64,000 nt of DNA from Burkholderia pseudomultivorans (GTDB lineage: Bacteria; Pseudomonadota; Gammaproteobacteria; Burkholderiales; Burkholderiaceae): contig NZ_CP013378.1 of NCBI RefSeq assembly GCF_001718415.1, forward strand, positions 3,596,001 through 3,660,000. Reading direction: 5' to 3'. How positions within the stretch are numbered: position 1 is the first letter of the stretch; every line of letters begins with the position of its first letter. Both the position numbers and the translations under genes were made by a program. This document shows, one piece after another, positions 1 through 10,632 of the stretch. Under the pieces are notes generated by a model. The model saw only the letters and a list, made by a program, of their open reading frames with translations. It was not told the DNA's origin and ran no database searches.

Positions 1-905
1 GCCGGCGACTTGCCGAGATGCTCGAGATCGAACCACTCGACGAACTGCTCGCGCGTGAAGATTTCCGCATCGCCGTGCGACCAGCCGAGGCGCGCGAGAT
101 AGTTGACGACCGCCTCCGGCAGGTAGCCCGCGTCGCGATACGCCATCACGCTCATCGCGCCGTGCCGCTTGCTCATCTTCTCGCCCTGCTCGTTCAGCAC
201 GGTCGGCAGGTGCGCGTAGACGGGGGCCTCGCCGCCGAGCGCGCGCAGGATGTTGATCTGGCGCGGCGTATTGTTCACGTGGTCGTCGCCGCGGATCACG
301 TGCGTGATGCCCATGTCCATGTCGTCCACCACCACGCAGAAGTTGTAGATCGGCGTGCCGTCCGGGCGCGCGATCACGAGATCGTCGAGTTCCTCGTTCG
401 AAATCTCGACGCGCCCCTTCACCGCGTCGTCCCACACGACCGTGCCCGTCAGCGGGTTACGGAAACGCAGCACGGGCTTCACGCCGGCCGGCGGCTCCGG
501 CAGCACCTTGCCGGGCTCCGGGCGCCACGTGCCGTCGTAGCGCGGCTTCAGGCCGGCCGCGCGCTGGCGTTCGCGCAGCGCATCGAGTTCCTCGGCCGAC
601 ATGTAGCACGGGTAAGCGAGGCCCTTCTCCAGCATCTGCGCGAGCACCTCGCGATAGCGGTCCATGCGCTGCATCTGGTAGATCGGGCCTTCGTCGAAAT
701 CCAGGCCGAGCCATTGCATCCCCTCGAGGATCGCGTCGACCGCTTCCTTCGACGAGCGCTCGACGTCGGTGTCCTCGATACGCAGCACGAAGGTGCCTTT
801 CATCTTGCGCGCGAACGCCCACGGATAGAGCGCGGAGCGGATGTTGCCGAGGTGGATGAAGCCGGTGGGACTCGGCGCGAAGCGGGTACGGACAGGACGG
901 GTCAT
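1..905 (-). CDS. gltX: Glutamate-tRNA ligase, partial (C-terminus outside window)
   Basis: Class I aminoacyl-tRNA synthetase that charges tRNA-Glu in the cytoplasm. The ATG at 905-903 starts the protein; about 301 residues are present and the rest lies left of base 1. The class I signature HLGN (HIGH equivalent) is at residues 18-21 after SPTG, and the KMSKR loop is near residue 240, so the catalytic Rossmann domain is complete. The anticodon-binding C-terminal domain is mostly missing because of the window edge, not a mutation. It is divergent from the patatin-like gene to the right, with 280 bp between the start codons. Family members are usually about 470 residues. Identification is secure. 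Confidence 0.96.
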   Translation of the reverse strand, partial: MTRPVRTRFAPSPTGFIHLGNIRSALYPWAFARKMKGTFVLRIEDTDVERSSKEAVDAILEGMQWLGLDFDEGPIYQMQRMDRYREVLAQMLEKGLAYPCYMSAEELDALRERQRAAGLKPRYDGTWRPEPGKVLPEPPAGVKPVLRFRNPLTGTVVWDDAVKGRVEISNEELDDLVIARPDGTPIYNFCVVVDDMDMGITHVIRGDDHVNNTPRQINILRALGGEAPVYAHLPTVLNEQGEKMSKRHGAMSVMAYRDAGYLPEAVVNYLARLGWSHGDAEIFTREQFVEWFDLEHLGKSP

Positions 906-1185
906 AAACGGTAACTCGAACGCCTGGGGCGCATGAATGATTCGACGCGGGACGGCGACGGCAGCGCGGACAGCAACGGGGCCGGCGACGCCCGGAACGG
1001 GAAAGAAGCCGGAATTATACTCGCGCCGGACATCGCGCCAAGCGCGCCGCTTGCTTTATGATGTGCGCGCCGCGGCCGCCTGCCGGCGCCGCGCCGGCCG
1101 CGCGCAACCTGTCGCGCCGCCGCTCGGAACCTATCGCCGCGTGCGGGCCGTGTGCCCCGCCGCCCAGCCGCCGGAGAACCATTCG

Positions 1186-2112
1186 ATGTCGTCCCCTCGC
1201 CTGTCGCGCCGCCACTTCACGATCGCGTGCGCGTCCGCCAGCCTCGCCGCCTGCACGTCCTTCGGCGACAAGTCCCGTCCCGACAGCGCATCGGGCGCCG
1301 CGCAGCCGCATGAAAAGCCGGTGAAGATCGGCATCGCGCTCGGCGGCGGCGCCGCGCGCGGCTTCTCGCACATCGGCGTGCTGAAGGCGCTCGAGGCGCG
1401 CGGGATCCCGATCGAGATCGTTGCGGGCACCAGTGCGGGCTCGGTGGTCGGCGCGCTCTATGCGTCGGGGATGAACGCATTGCAGATCAACAAGATCGCG
1501 CTGGACATGGACCAGGCGTCGATCAGCGACTGGGCGCTGCCGTTTCGCTCGCGCGGGCTGCTGCAGGGCGTCGCGCTGCAGAACTTCCTGAACAAGACGC
1601 TGAACAACCGGCCGATCGAGAAGATGGCCAAGCCGCTCGGCATCGTCGCGACGGACCTGCAAAACGGCCAGCCGATCCTGTTCCAGCAGGGCAATACGGG
1701 CCTCGCCGTGCGCGCATCGTGCAGCGTGCCGTCGGTGTTCGAGCCGGTGAAGATCGGCAACCGCGAATACGTCGACGGCGGCCTCGTCAGCCCGGTGCCC
1801 GCGTCGTTCGCGCGCAAGATGGGCGCGAGCTTCGTGATCGCGGTCGACATCTCGGCGCGCCCCGACGGCGCGGCGACCAACAACCCGATCGAGATGCTGC
1901 TGCAGACCTTCACGATCATGGGCCAGACGATCAAGACCTACGAGCTCGACAAGTACGCGGACGTCGTGATCCGCCCGAATCTCAATGCGATGGGCGGCAG
2001 CGACTTCAACCAGCGCAACGCGGCGATCCTCGCCGGCGAGGAAGCGGTCGCGCGCATCATGCCGGAACTGCAGCGCAAGCTCGCGGCGGCGCGCGGCGTG
2101 GCCGCCGCCTGA
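1186..2112 (+). CDS. Patatin-like phospholipase, Tat-type lipoprotein (RssA-like)
   Basis: Predicted serine lipid acyl hydrolase of the bacterial patatin/RssA family, 308 residues. The oxyanion loop GGGAARG is at about 53-59, the nucleophile elbow GTSAG at 81-85 puts the catalytic Ser at 83, and the DGG motif supplies Asp197, so the Ser-Asp dyad is intact. The N-terminus carries a twin-arginine motif (SRRHF, residues 7-11), a short hydrophobic stretch and a lipobox LAAC with Cys23. This suggests Tat export followed by lipidation, so the enzyme probably sits on a membrane facing the periplasm. I chose ATG 1186 because it gives this signal; an open frame continues upstream but reads as low-complexity Arg/Ala. 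The gene is monocistronic and ends at a bidirectional terminator. The physiological substrate is unknown. Confidence 0.88.
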   Translation: MSSPRLSRRHFTIACASASLAACTSFGDKSRPDSASGAAQPHEKPVKIGIALGGGAARGFSHIGVLKALEARGIPIEIVAGTSAGSVVGALYASGMNALQINKIALDMDQASISDWALPFRSRGLLQGVALQNFLNKTLNNRPIEKMAKPLGIVATDLQNGQPILFQQGNTGLAVRASCSVPSVFEPVKIGNREYVDGGLVSPVPASFARKMGASFVIAVDISARPDGAATNNPIEMLLQTFTIMGQTIKTYELDKYADVVIRPNLNAMGGSDFNQRNAAILAGEEAVARIMPELQRKLAAARGVAAA

Positions 2113-2182
2113 GCGCGCACGGCGGCGGCGCATCACACGCGCGGCGCGCGCCGGCAACGCGCCGCGGCGTCGGCCCCAAAGC

Positions 2183-2218
2183 AAAAACCCCTGCCGCCTT
2201 TCGGTGACAGGGGTTTTT
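2183..2218. terminator. Bidirectional intrinsic terminator between patatin gene and NlpC/P60 gene
   Basis: A run of five A, then CCCCTG, a loop of about 14 nt, then CAGGGG and five T. The A-tract and T-tract flank the same stem, so it can end transcription of both convergent genes. Confidence 0.85.
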
Positions 2219-2249
2219 CGATTCAGCCCGCGACGGGCCGCGGAGAAAC

Positions 2250-2924
2250 TCAGTTGTTGCCGTTGCCCGCGTCGTCGCCGATCGTCGCGCGCACGCGCTG
2301 GCGCAGATCGTCGGCCTTCATCGGGAACTGCGTCTCGATGCGGCGCGCGCCGGTGAAACGCTTTTCCCAGTAGCCGTTGTCGAGATCGTCGACGCGGACC
2401 GTGCTGCCGGTCGACGGCGAATGCACGAACTTGTTGTCGCCGATGTAGATGCCGACATGCGAGAACGTGCGGCGCATCGTGTTGAAGAACACGAGGTCGC
2501 CCGGCTTCAGGTTACTCATGCTTACCTTTTCGCCGACGCGGCTCATCTCTTCCGCGCGACGCGGCAGCGACATGCCGAGCGTGTCCTGGAACACGTAGCG
2601 CACGAAGCCGCTGCAGTCGAGGCCCGAATCCGGCGAATTGCCGCCCCAGCGATAGCGCACGCCGATCATGTTGAGCGCGCTGACGACGACGTCGCCGGCC
2701 TTGCCCGCCATGCCGGACAGGAACGACTTCGCGCCGCCGCTCGACGGCTGGGTGCTGGCTTGCTGGAGGGAGGAAGTCGACCCGATTTGAGTCGAATTCG
2801 TGACATTTTGATTAAAACTGCTGACTTCGTCGGCGAACGCGCCGGGAGCTGCTGCGAACAGGGCGCCGATGAACAGCCCGGCGAGGGTGCGCGCGCATGC
2901 CTGGGTCAGGGATCGATGCTGCAT
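2250..2924 (-). CDS. Secreted NlpC/P60 (C40) murein endopeptidase
   Basis: Predicted cysteine peptidase that cuts peptide cross-links or stem peptides of peptidoglycan in the periplasm. The 224-residue product begins with a cleavable signal peptide (about residues 1-31, cleavage after AFA), then a Ser/Gln/Thr-rich linker to about residue 65. The NlpC/P60 domain covers about 75-200. The catalytic Cys104 is in DCSGF, the first His156 in SHVGIYIG and the second His168 in FVHSPSTG, so the C-H-H triad is complete. No lipobox is present, unlike E. coli MepS (Spr). The gene follows yejF by 127 bp on the same strand but has its own strong sigma-70 promoter. MepS also lies near yejABEF in E. coli, which supports a murein-recycling link. 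Confidence 0.9.
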   Translation of the reverse strand: MQHRSLTQACARTLAGLFIGALFAAAPGAFADEVSSFNQNVTNSTQIGSTSSLQQASTQPSSGGAKSFLSGMAGKAGDVVVSALNMIGVRYRWGGNSPDSGLDCSGFVRYVFQDTLGMSLPRRAEEMSRVGEKVSMSNLKPGDLVFFNTMRRTFSHVGIYIGDNKFVHSPSTGSTVRVDDLDNGYWEKRFTGARRIETQFPMKADDLRQRVRATIGDDAGNGNN

Positions 2925-2976
2925 TGGTCGATGGAATTTGCTTAAAAATCAGCTGATTGGCGGAAAATTTCGGTCG

Positions 2977-3005
2977 ATACTAGCCAGCGCGTAATCGTTT
3001 GTCAA
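2977..3005 (-). promoter_or_regulatory. Sigma-70 promoter of the NlpC/P60 gene
   Basis: On the minus strand the -35 box TTGACA (3005-3000) is separated by exactly 17 bp from the -10 box TAGTAT (2982-2977). The -35 is a perfect match and the -10 has four of six consensus bases. It lies about 50 bp upstream of the start codon of the peptidase gene, so that gene need not depend on yej transcription. Confidence 0.82.
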
Positions 3006-3051
3006 AACAAATTAAAAAATTCAATCGAGATAGTCAGACCATTGAGCCCTA

Positions 3052-4670
<1,619 letters not shown>

Positions 4671-4674
<4 letters not shown>

Positions 4675-5768
4675 CGCTGGCCTCCCGCGGCGCGCATCGA
4701 GTCGCCGATCCGCGTATCGAGCGCATTGCGCAACGCGTCGCCCATGAAGGTCAGCAGCAGCAGCGTCGCGACCAGCACGCCGAACGTCGACAGCGAGATC
4801 CACCACGCGTCGAGGTTGCCCTTGCCCTGCGCGAGCAGCTCGCCGAGGCTCGGCGTCGGCGGCGGCACGCCGAGCCCGAGGAAGTCGAGGCTCGTCAGAG
4901 CGAGGATCGCACCGCTCATCCGGAACGGCAGGAACGTGATCACCGGCGTCAGGCTGTTCGGCAGCACGTGGCGCCAGATGATCTGCCAGTTCGACAGCCC
5001 CATCGCGCGCGCCGCGCGCACGTAGTCCTGCGTGCGGTTGCGCAGGAATTCGGCGCGCACGTAGTCGGCGAGCCCGATCCAGCCGAACAGCGACAGCAGC
5101 ACGATCAGCAGCAGGAAGCTCGGCTCGAAGATCGACGCGAAGATGATCAGCAGGTACAGCTCGGGCAGCGAACTCCAGATTTCGATCAGGCGCTGCCCGA
5201 CGATGTCGATGCGGCCGCCGAAGAAGCCCTGCACCGCCCCTGCGGCGATACCGAGCAGCGTGCCGATCGCGGTCAGGATCAGCCCGAACTCGACCGACAC
5301 GCGAAACCCGTACACGAGCCGCGCGAGCAGGTCGCGCCCCTGCGCGTCGGTGCCGAGCCAGTTCGCGCGCGACGGCGGCGCCGGGTTCGGCACGTTCGAG
5401 AAATAGTTCAGCGTGTCGTAGTAATAGCGGTTCGGCGGATAGACGACGAAGTTGCCCGGTGCCTCGAGCCGCTTGCGCACGTACGGATCGAGATAGTCGG
5501 CCGGCGTCGGGAAGTCGCCGCCGAAGGTCGTCTCCGGATACGCATGGAACAGCGGGAAATAGTACTGGCCGTCGTAACGGACCACCAGCGGCTTGTCGTT
5601 CGACCACAGCGGCGCGGCAAGGCTCGCGGCGAACGCGACGACGAAGATCACGAAGCTCCAGTAGCCGAGACGCTGCTGCCGGAAGCGCTGCCAGACGCGG
5701 CGCGCGGGCGACGGCGACACGCGCGCGCGGGCCGCGTCCAGACGGGACGACACGAGGGCCCGGTTCAT
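4671..5768 (-). CDS. yejE: Peptide ABC transporter permease YejE
   Basis: Inner-membrane permease of the oligopeptide importer, 365 residues, binding-protein-dependent transport family. After a short basic N-terminus there is one membrane segment (about residues 35-55), a long periplasmic region rich in Tyr, Pro and Asn, then a five-helix permease core with the cytoplasmic EAA-like loop (RAARAMGLS). I chose ATG 5768; an in-frame ATG 48 nt upstream adds only Arg-rich sequence. The stop overlaps the yejF start by 4 bp, and yejB ends 75 bp upstream. The extended first periplasmic region is typical of YejE compared with DppC or OppC. Confidence 0.92.
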
Positions 5769-5843
5769 CGCGCACCTCGCCCGGCGACGCCGGGCATGCG
5801 GGCGAACGTGCCGCACAGCGGCAGGCGGACAGACGATTTCATG

Positions 5844-6887
5844 TCAGCGCTCCAGGTTCTCGAATTGAATGCGCGGATCGACCCAGACGTAGCAGAGGTC
5901 CGAGACCAGCTTGGTCGCCAGCCCGATCAGCGTAAACAGGTACAGCGTGCCGAGCACGACCGGATAGTCGCGCCGCACGACCGATTCGTACGACAGCAGC
6001 CCGAGGCCGTCGAGCGAGAACAGCGTCTCGATCAGCAGGCTGCCGGTGAAGAACGCGCCGATGAACGCGGCCGGAAACCCGACGATCAGCGGCAGCATCG
6101 CGTTGCGGAACACGTGCTTCCACAGCACGCGGCGCTCGGTGAGCCCTTTCGCGCGCGCGGTCAGCACGTACTGCTTGCGGATCTCGTCGAGGAACGCGTT
6201 CTTCGTCAGCATCGTGACGACCGCGAAACTGCCGACGACCGACGCGGTGATCGGCAGCGCGATGTGCCACAGATAGTCGAGCACCTTGCCGGCAAGCGAC
6301 AGCTGCGCGAAGTTGTCCGACGTGAGTCCGCGCAGCGGAAAGATCTGCCAGAACGAGCCGCCGCCGAACAGCACGAGCAGCAGCACGCCGAGCACGAAGC
6401 CGGGGATCGCGTAGCCGACCAGCACGATCAGGCTCGTCGCGACGTCGAAGGCCGAGCCGTTGCGCACGGCCTTCGCGATGCCGAGCGGCACCGAGATCAG
6501 GTAGGTGAGGAAGAAGGTCCACAGGCCGATGCTGATCGACACCGGCAGCTTCTGCACGATCAGCGACCAGACGCTCTGGTGGCGGAAGTAGCTTTGGCCG
6601 AGATCGAAGCGCGCGAAGCGCTTCAGCATCAGCCAGTAGCGTTCGAGCGGCGGCTTGTCGAAGCCGTACAGCGCCTTCAGCTGCGCGAGCTGCTGCGGGT
6701 CGACGCCGGTATGCGCGCGCATGCCGAACGGCACCGCGCCCTGCTCCGTCGCGCCCTTGCGCAGTTCCTGCACGGCCTGCTCGACCGGGCCGCCCGGCAC
6801 GAACTGGATCACGACGAAGGTGAGCGTCAGCACGCCGACGAGCGTCGGGATCATCAGCAGCAGGCGTTTGAGGATGTAGCTCCACAT
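5844..6887 (-). CDS. yejB: Peptide ABC transporter permease YejB
   Basis: Partner permease to YejE, 347 residues. The first membrane helix follows the start directly (KRLLLMIPTLVGVL), then a periplasmic segment with a Gly/Pro motif (VPGGPVEQ) typical of DppB-type permeases, and five further helices. The coupling loop that contacts the ATPase reads TARAKGLTER. ATG 6887 matches the usual start; upstream in-frame sequence belongs to yejA on another frame. It lies 56 bp downstream of yejA and 75 bp upstream of yejE, so the four yej genes form one minus-strand operon. Confidence 0.92.
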   Translation of the reverse strand: MWSYILKRLLLMIPTLVGVLTLTFVVIQFVPGGPVEQAVQELRKGATEQGAVPFGMRAHTGVDPQQLAQLKALYGFDKPPLERYWLMLKRFARFDLGQSYFRHQSVWSLIVQKLPVSISIGLWTFFLTYLISVPLGIAKAVRNGSAFDVATSLIVLVGYAIPGFVLGVLLLVLFGGGSFWQIFPLRGLTSDNFAQLSLAGKVLDYLWHIALPITASVVGSFAVVTMLTKNAFLDEIRKQYVLTARAKGLTERRVLWKHVFRNAMLPLIVGFPAAFIGAFFTGSLLIETLFSLDGLGLLSYESVVRRDYPVVLGTLYLFTLIGLATKLVSDLCYVWVDPRIQFENLER

Positions 6888-6943
6888 GGGCGTCGACTCG
6901 CGATCGGTAGGCTGGGTTGGACGGGATGACGGGCCGGCGAGAC

Positions 6944-8824
6944 TCAGCGATCGGGCTTCGCCCACCAGGTCGACACGACCCAGCCCTCGGCCGAATAGTA
7001 CAGCGGCAGCGTCTGCGGATAGGCGAGCGTGCGCTTGTACGCGATCCGGTGCGTCGTGCTGTACCACTGCGGTACCGCGTAGTAGCCGTGCATCAGCACG
7101 CGGTCGAGCGCATGCGTCGCGTCGAGCAGTTCGTCGCGCGTCTGCGCGACGGCGAGCGCATGCAGCAGCGCGTCGACGGCCGGCGATTTCAGGCCGATGA
7201 TGTTGTCGGATCCCTGCTCGTCCGCGAACTTGCTGCCGAAGCGCGCGAACTGCTCGGCGCCCGGCACCTGCACGCCCGGGTAGCGGACCGTCGTCATGTC
7301 GTAGTCGAACGCGTCGAGGCGCTTTTGCAGCAGCGCGTAATCGGCCGTGCGAAAGCGCGCGTCGATGCCGAGCTTCGCGAGATTGCGCTGGTAGGCCGTC
7401 ACGACCGGCTCCATCGACGCGCCCGAGTCGTCGAGGATCTCGAAGGCGAACGGCTCGCCCTGCGCGTTGCGCAACGCGCCGTCGCGGTAGGTCCAGCCGG
7501 CCTGCGCGAGCAACGCGCGCGCCTTCAGCAGGTTCGCGCGCAGCGAAGCGGGCGGGTTCGTGTCGGGCTGCGCGACCATCGGACCGAACACGGCCGGGTC
7601 GAGCTGCGCGCGCAGCGGCTCCAGCAGTTTCAGCTCGCCGGGGCTCGGCATGCCGGTCGCCTGCAGGTCGGTATCGGCGAAATAGCTGTCCATGCGCGTG
7701 TACGCGCCGTAAAACAGCTGGCGGTTCAGCCATTCGAAGTCGAACGCGAGGTCAAGCGCCTGCCGCACGCGGACGTCGCGAAACAGCGGCCGGCGCAGGT
7801 TCATGAAGAAACCCTGCATGCCCGCGCCGTTGTGCTGGCGAAACTCGCGCTTGACGAGCTCGCCGCTGTCGAAACGCTTGCCGACGTCGCGCCGCGTCCA
7901 GTTGCGCGCGATGTACTCGACGAGCACGTCGTACTCGCCAGCCTTGAACGCCTCGAGGCGCGCGGTGCCGTCGCCGTACAGCTTGTAGACGATCCGCGCG
8001 AAGTTGTTGGTGCCGACCCGCACCGGCAGGTCGGCGCCCCAGTATTCGGGATTGCGCCGGTAGGTGATCGTGCGGCCGTTGTCGTAACGTTCGATCAAGT
8101 ACGGGCCGCTGCCGATCGGCTGCTCGAACGCGAGCTGGTCGAACGGAATGCGCGAGCCGTCCGCACGCAGGCCCCACTTGCGCGAGAACACCGGCACGCC
8201 GCCCGCGATCAGCGGCAATTCGCGGTTGGCGCTGCGGAACTCGAAACGCACGGTCGCCGGATCGACCACCACCGCCTTGTCGATCTCCGCGAAATACGCG
8301 CCGAACTGCGGCGCGGCGAGCTTGCTCTTCAGCGTGTCGAACGAAAACTTCACGTCGTCGGCCGTGACGGGGTCGCCGTTCGAGAAACGCGCGCGCGGAT
8401 TCAGATGGAACGTGACCGACCGGCGATCCGGCGCGACCGCGATGTCGTCGGCGAGCAGGCCGTATGCGGAAGCCGGCTCGTCCGAGCTGCCGGTCGCGAG
8501 GCTCTCGAACAGCATGTCGATGCCCGGCGCCGGGTTGCCGCGCATCGTGAACGGGTTGAACTTGTCGAACGACGTGAGCCGGTTCGGGTTCGCCAGCACC
8601 AGTGTGCCGCCCTTCGGCGCATCGGGATTGACGTAGTCGAAATGCTTGAAGCCCGGCGGATATTTCGGCTCGCCGTACTGCGCGATCGCATAGGCGGCGT
8701 GAGCGGCCGGTGCGGCCAGCGCCGCGTGCAGCGCGAGCATCGCGGCCGCGCGGACGGCGGCGCGGACGGCCTGCCGCGCGCCGGAGCGCACGCGGGCGGC
8801 GGCCCGGGACGAACCCATCGTCAT
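6944..8824 (-). CDS. yejA: Periplasmic peptide-binding protein YejA
   Basis: Solute-binding protein of the YejABEF importer, family 5 (DppA/OppA fold), 626 residues. A long basic and alanine-rich signal peptide occupies about residues 1-44, ending AHAA before the mature AIAQYGEPKY segment. The mature part has the family 5 features: DYVNPDAPKGG, FDKFNPF near 80-90, and the conserved ADDVKFSFD region. Two in-frame ATGs lie two codons apart; the outer one is used here. It is the first gene of the operon. A TAGAAT hexamer at 8870-8865 on the minus strand could be its -10, but no good -35 accompanies it. Specificity is probably for short peptides and cannot be read from sequence. Confidence 0.93.
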   Translation of the reverse strand: MTMGSSRAAARVRSGARQAVRAAVRAAAMLALHAALAAPAAHAAYAIAQYGEPKYPPGFKHFDYVNPDAPKGGTLVLANPNRLTSFDKFNPFTMRGNPAPGIDMLFESLATGSSDEPASAYGLLADDIAVAPDRRSVTFHLNPRARFSNGDPVTADDVKFSFDTLKSKLAAPQFGAYFAEIDKAVVVDPATVRFEFRSANRELPLIAGGVPVFSRKWGLRADGSRIPFDQLAFEQPIGSGPYLIERYDNGRTITYRRNPEYWGADLPVRVGTNNFARIVYKLYGDGTARLEAFKAGEYDVLVEYIARNWTRRDVGKRFDSGELVKREFRQHNGAGMQGFFMNLRRPLFRDVRVRQALDLAFDFEWLNRQLFYGAYTRMDSYFADTDLQATGMPSPGELKLLEPLRAQLDPAVFGPMVAQPDTNPPASLRANLLKARALLAQAGWTYRDGALRNAQGEPFAFEILDDSGASMEPVVTAYQRNLAKLGIDARFRTADYALLQKRLDAFDYDMTTVRYPGVQVPGAEQFARFGSKFADEQGSDNIIGLKSPAVDALLHALAVAQTRDELLDATHALDRVLMHGYYAVPQWYSTTHRIAYKRTLAYPQTLPLYYSAEGWVVSTWWAKPDR

Positions 8825-8974
8825 AGAAGCCCTGTCGGTCGATTAAGGGTAGTAACGTTGAGCGATTCTACCCATTCAAATCGGCTGCGAGCCATCCGGC
8901 GGCCATCCGGGTGGGGTTTCGGGCCGAAAAACGGCGCCGGCCGCCACGCCGACACCCCGTTCCGACCAAAAAGA

Positions 8975-8995
8975 AAACCGCCCCGAGGGCGGTTT
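8975..8995 (-). terminator. Intrinsic terminator of the small secreted protein gene
   Basis: An 8-bp stem AAACCGCC/GGCGGTTT with a 5-nt loop is followed on the minus strand by a T-rich run (TTTTCTTTTT, including the stem end). It lies 45 bp past the stop codon at 9041 and upstream of yejA. Confidence 0.8.
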
Positions 8996-9040
8996 CGTCA
9001 TGCGCGTGCACGTGTCATGTCGCACGTGCCCGAGAGCCGA

Positions 9041-9382
9041 TCAGCGCCAGCCGTTGTGACGGCCGTGATCCCAGTGACCGCGATCGCCGCCCGGGCCGCG
9101 GCCGTGGCGGCGATACCACTCGTCGCGCCCCCAGTAGCGACGGCCGTCCCAGTAGCGATCGCCATGCCAGCCGATCACGATCGCCGGTGCCGGCGCGTAG
9201 ACCGGCGCCGGCTGATAGACGACCGGCGGCGGAGGCGGCGGCGCATACACGGGTGCGGGCGCGACGTAGACCGGAGCCGGCACGCCGAGATTGATCCCGA
9301 CATTGACACCCGCCATTGCTGCGCCCGACACGAGCAAGGCCGTCATACCGGTCATGAGCGAGGCAACACGCAAGGTCTTCAT
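9041..9382 (-). CDS. Small secreted Pro/Tyr/Trp-rich protein (YXWGXW-like)
   Basis: A 113-residue protein of unknown function. Residues 1-24 form a signal peptide ending AMA. The mature part starts with GVNVGINLGVP, then a Pro/Val/Tyr/Ala tract (about 34-68) with repeated PVYAP units, then a short aromatic, charged C-terminal region with RYWDGRRYWGRDEWYRRH. It ends in a Gly/His/Arg-rich tail. The RYW-x-RRYWG-x-xxW pattern resembles the YXWGXW repeat family of proteobacterial envelope proteins, for which no enzymatic activity is known. It is a single-gene unit with its own terminator and a distinctive upstream region. Surface or outer-membrane association is an inference. Confidence 0.8.
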   Translation of the reverse strand: MKTLRVASLMTGMTALLVSGAAMAGVNVGINLGVPAPVYVAPAPVYAPPPPPPVVYQPAPVYAPAPAIVIGWHGDRYWDGRRYWGRDEWYRRHGRGPGGDRGHWDHGRHNGWR

Positions 9383-9636
9383 GGATTCCTCTTTTGGGGT
9401 TGTTTGATGTGTGATTCGACTATAACGGCAAGCGTCGTCGCCGCATATTTCAACTTTGTAAGAACTGATGCGCAGAATCGCAACACGACGTGTCCGCTAA
9501 CGTCTTGTAACAATCGACGGCCCGACCGGGCGCCGTTCCGCACACCGCAGCGCCTTTCCCGGCGCGGCATTCGCGCCGGCCGCACGTGCCACGCGCCGGA
9601 TCATATCGTCCGCGCGCGCCGCGGCGGACGAAAAAA
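9383..9636 (-). promoter_or_regulatory. Upstream region of the small secreted protein gene with paired TTGTAA boxes
   Basis: Noncoding. On the minus strand a TATAGT hexamer (9424-9419) is a likely -10. Two similar motifs stand upstream, plus-strand TTTGTAAGAACTG (9455-9467) and CTTGTAACAATCG (9504-9516), 49 bp apart in the same orientation. The nearer one lies just beyond the expected -35, as activator sites often do. No regulator can be named from sequence. Confidence 0.4.
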
Positions 9637-9658
9637 AAGCGGCACCTGCGTGCCGCTT
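9637..9658 (-). terminator. Intrinsic terminator of the cyoABCD operon
   Basis: An 8-bp stem AAGCGGCA/TGCCGCTT with a 6-nt loop is followed on the minus strand by at least eight T. It starts 33 bp beyond the cyoD stop codon. Confidence 0.85.
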
Positions 9659-9690
9659 CCGGTTGCCGGCGCCATGCGCGGCGACATCGC

Positions 9691-10023
9691 TCAGCGCGAC
9701 ATCATGTTCATGCTGACGTTGTGCATGACCCACAGCGTGCCGACGATCAGGATCGCCGCGGTCAGCACCGTGTAGCTGAACGCCATCACGTTCCAGCGCT
9801 GCCCCGACGAGCCGTTCATGTGCAGGAAATACACGAGATGCACGACGATCTGCACGAACGCGAGCACCGCGAGCGCGACCAGCGACGCATGCGGCGACAG
9901 CACGCCGCCCATCACGAGGCCGAACGACGCGGCCGTGAGCAGGACCGACAGGATGAAGCCGGCGACATACCCGCCGACGCTGCCGTGCCCTTCTTCGAGT
10001 TGAGACGAATGCGAATGGGCCAT
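9691..10023 (-). CDS. cyoD: Cytochrome bo3 ubiquinol oxidase subunit IV
   Basis: Smallest subunit of the bo3 quinol oxidase, 110 residues, needed for assembly of the copper site in E. coli. A short polar N-terminus (HSHSSQLEEGHG) precedes three membrane helices at about 17-40, 46-66 and 80-103. The invariant stretch QIVVHLVYFLHM lies in the second helix. Its ATG directly follows the cyoC stop (TAAATG), so the two are translationally coupled. It is the last gene of the operon. No cyoE (heme O synthase) follows, so heme O must be made from a gene elsewhere. Confidence 0.93.
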   Translation of the reverse strand: MAHSHSSQLEEGHGSVGGYVAGFILSVLLTAASFGLVMGGVLSPHASLVALAVLAFVQIVVHLVYFLHMNGSSGQRWNVMAFSYTVLTAAILIVGTLWVMHNVSMNMMSR

Positions 10024-10632
10024 TTAGATCACGCTCGCAAGATAGACAAAGGAAAACACGCAGATCCACACGATGTCGAGGAAGTGCCAGAAAAGGCTCA
10101 GGCACGTCAGACGCCGCAGGTCGCGATCGGTCAGGTCGCCGCCGCGCGACACGATCTGCGCGGCCAGCACGACCATCCACAGCAGGCCGGCCGTCACGTG
10201 CAGCCCGTGCGTGCCGACCAGCGTGAAGAACGCCGACAGGAACGCGCTGCGCTGCGGGCCGGCGCCTTCGGCGATCAGGTGCGAGAACTCGCGCAGTTCC
10301 ATCGCGAGAAACGCCGCGCCGAGCACGAAGGTCACCGCGAGCCAGCCGAGCAGCGCGCCGCGCCGCTGCTGGTACGCGGACAGCATCGCGAAACCGTAGG
10401 TGATGCTCGACAGCAGCAGCGCGGCGGTTTCGACCGCCACGCCCGGGATGTCGAACAGCTCCTTCGCGGTCTGGCCGCCCGCATACTGGTGGCCGAGCAC
10501 GGCGAAGGTCGCGAACAGCGCCGCGAAGATCACGCAGTCGGTCATCAGGTACAGCCAGAAACCGAACACCGAATGCGACGGCGGATGGTCGTCGTGCTCG
10601 AGCAGGGTTGCGCTCAGGGTTTTCTGCAACAT
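10024..10632 (-). CDS. cyoC: Cytochrome bo3 ubiquinol oxidase subunit III
   Basis: Subunit III of the bo3 oxidase, 202 residues with five membrane helices, as in E. coli CyoC. Conserved elements include VFGFWLYLMTD in the first helix, and LVGTHGLHVTAGLLWM and FWHFLDIVWICVF in the last two helices. The latter are family hallmarks shared with subunit III of cytochrome c oxidases. The start codon overlaps the cyoB stop as TGATG. The subunit supports the stability of the complex and has no redox centre. Confidence 0.95.
   Translation of the reverse strand: MLQKTLSATLLEHDDHPPSHSVFGFWLYLMTDCVIFAALFATFAVLGHQYAGGQTAKELFDIPGVAVETAALLLSSITYGFAMLSAYQQRRGALLGWLAVTFVLGAAFLAMELREFSHLIAEGAGPQRSAFLSAFFTLVGTHGLHVTAGLLWMVVLAAQIVSRGGDLTDRDLRRLTCLSLFWHFLDIVWICVFSFVYLASVI

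Noticed and set aside
6917..9775. A 952-codon plus-strand open frame across yejA and the small secreted protein gene
   Set aside because: Shadow frame; crosses a terminator and two well-supported genes on the other strand.
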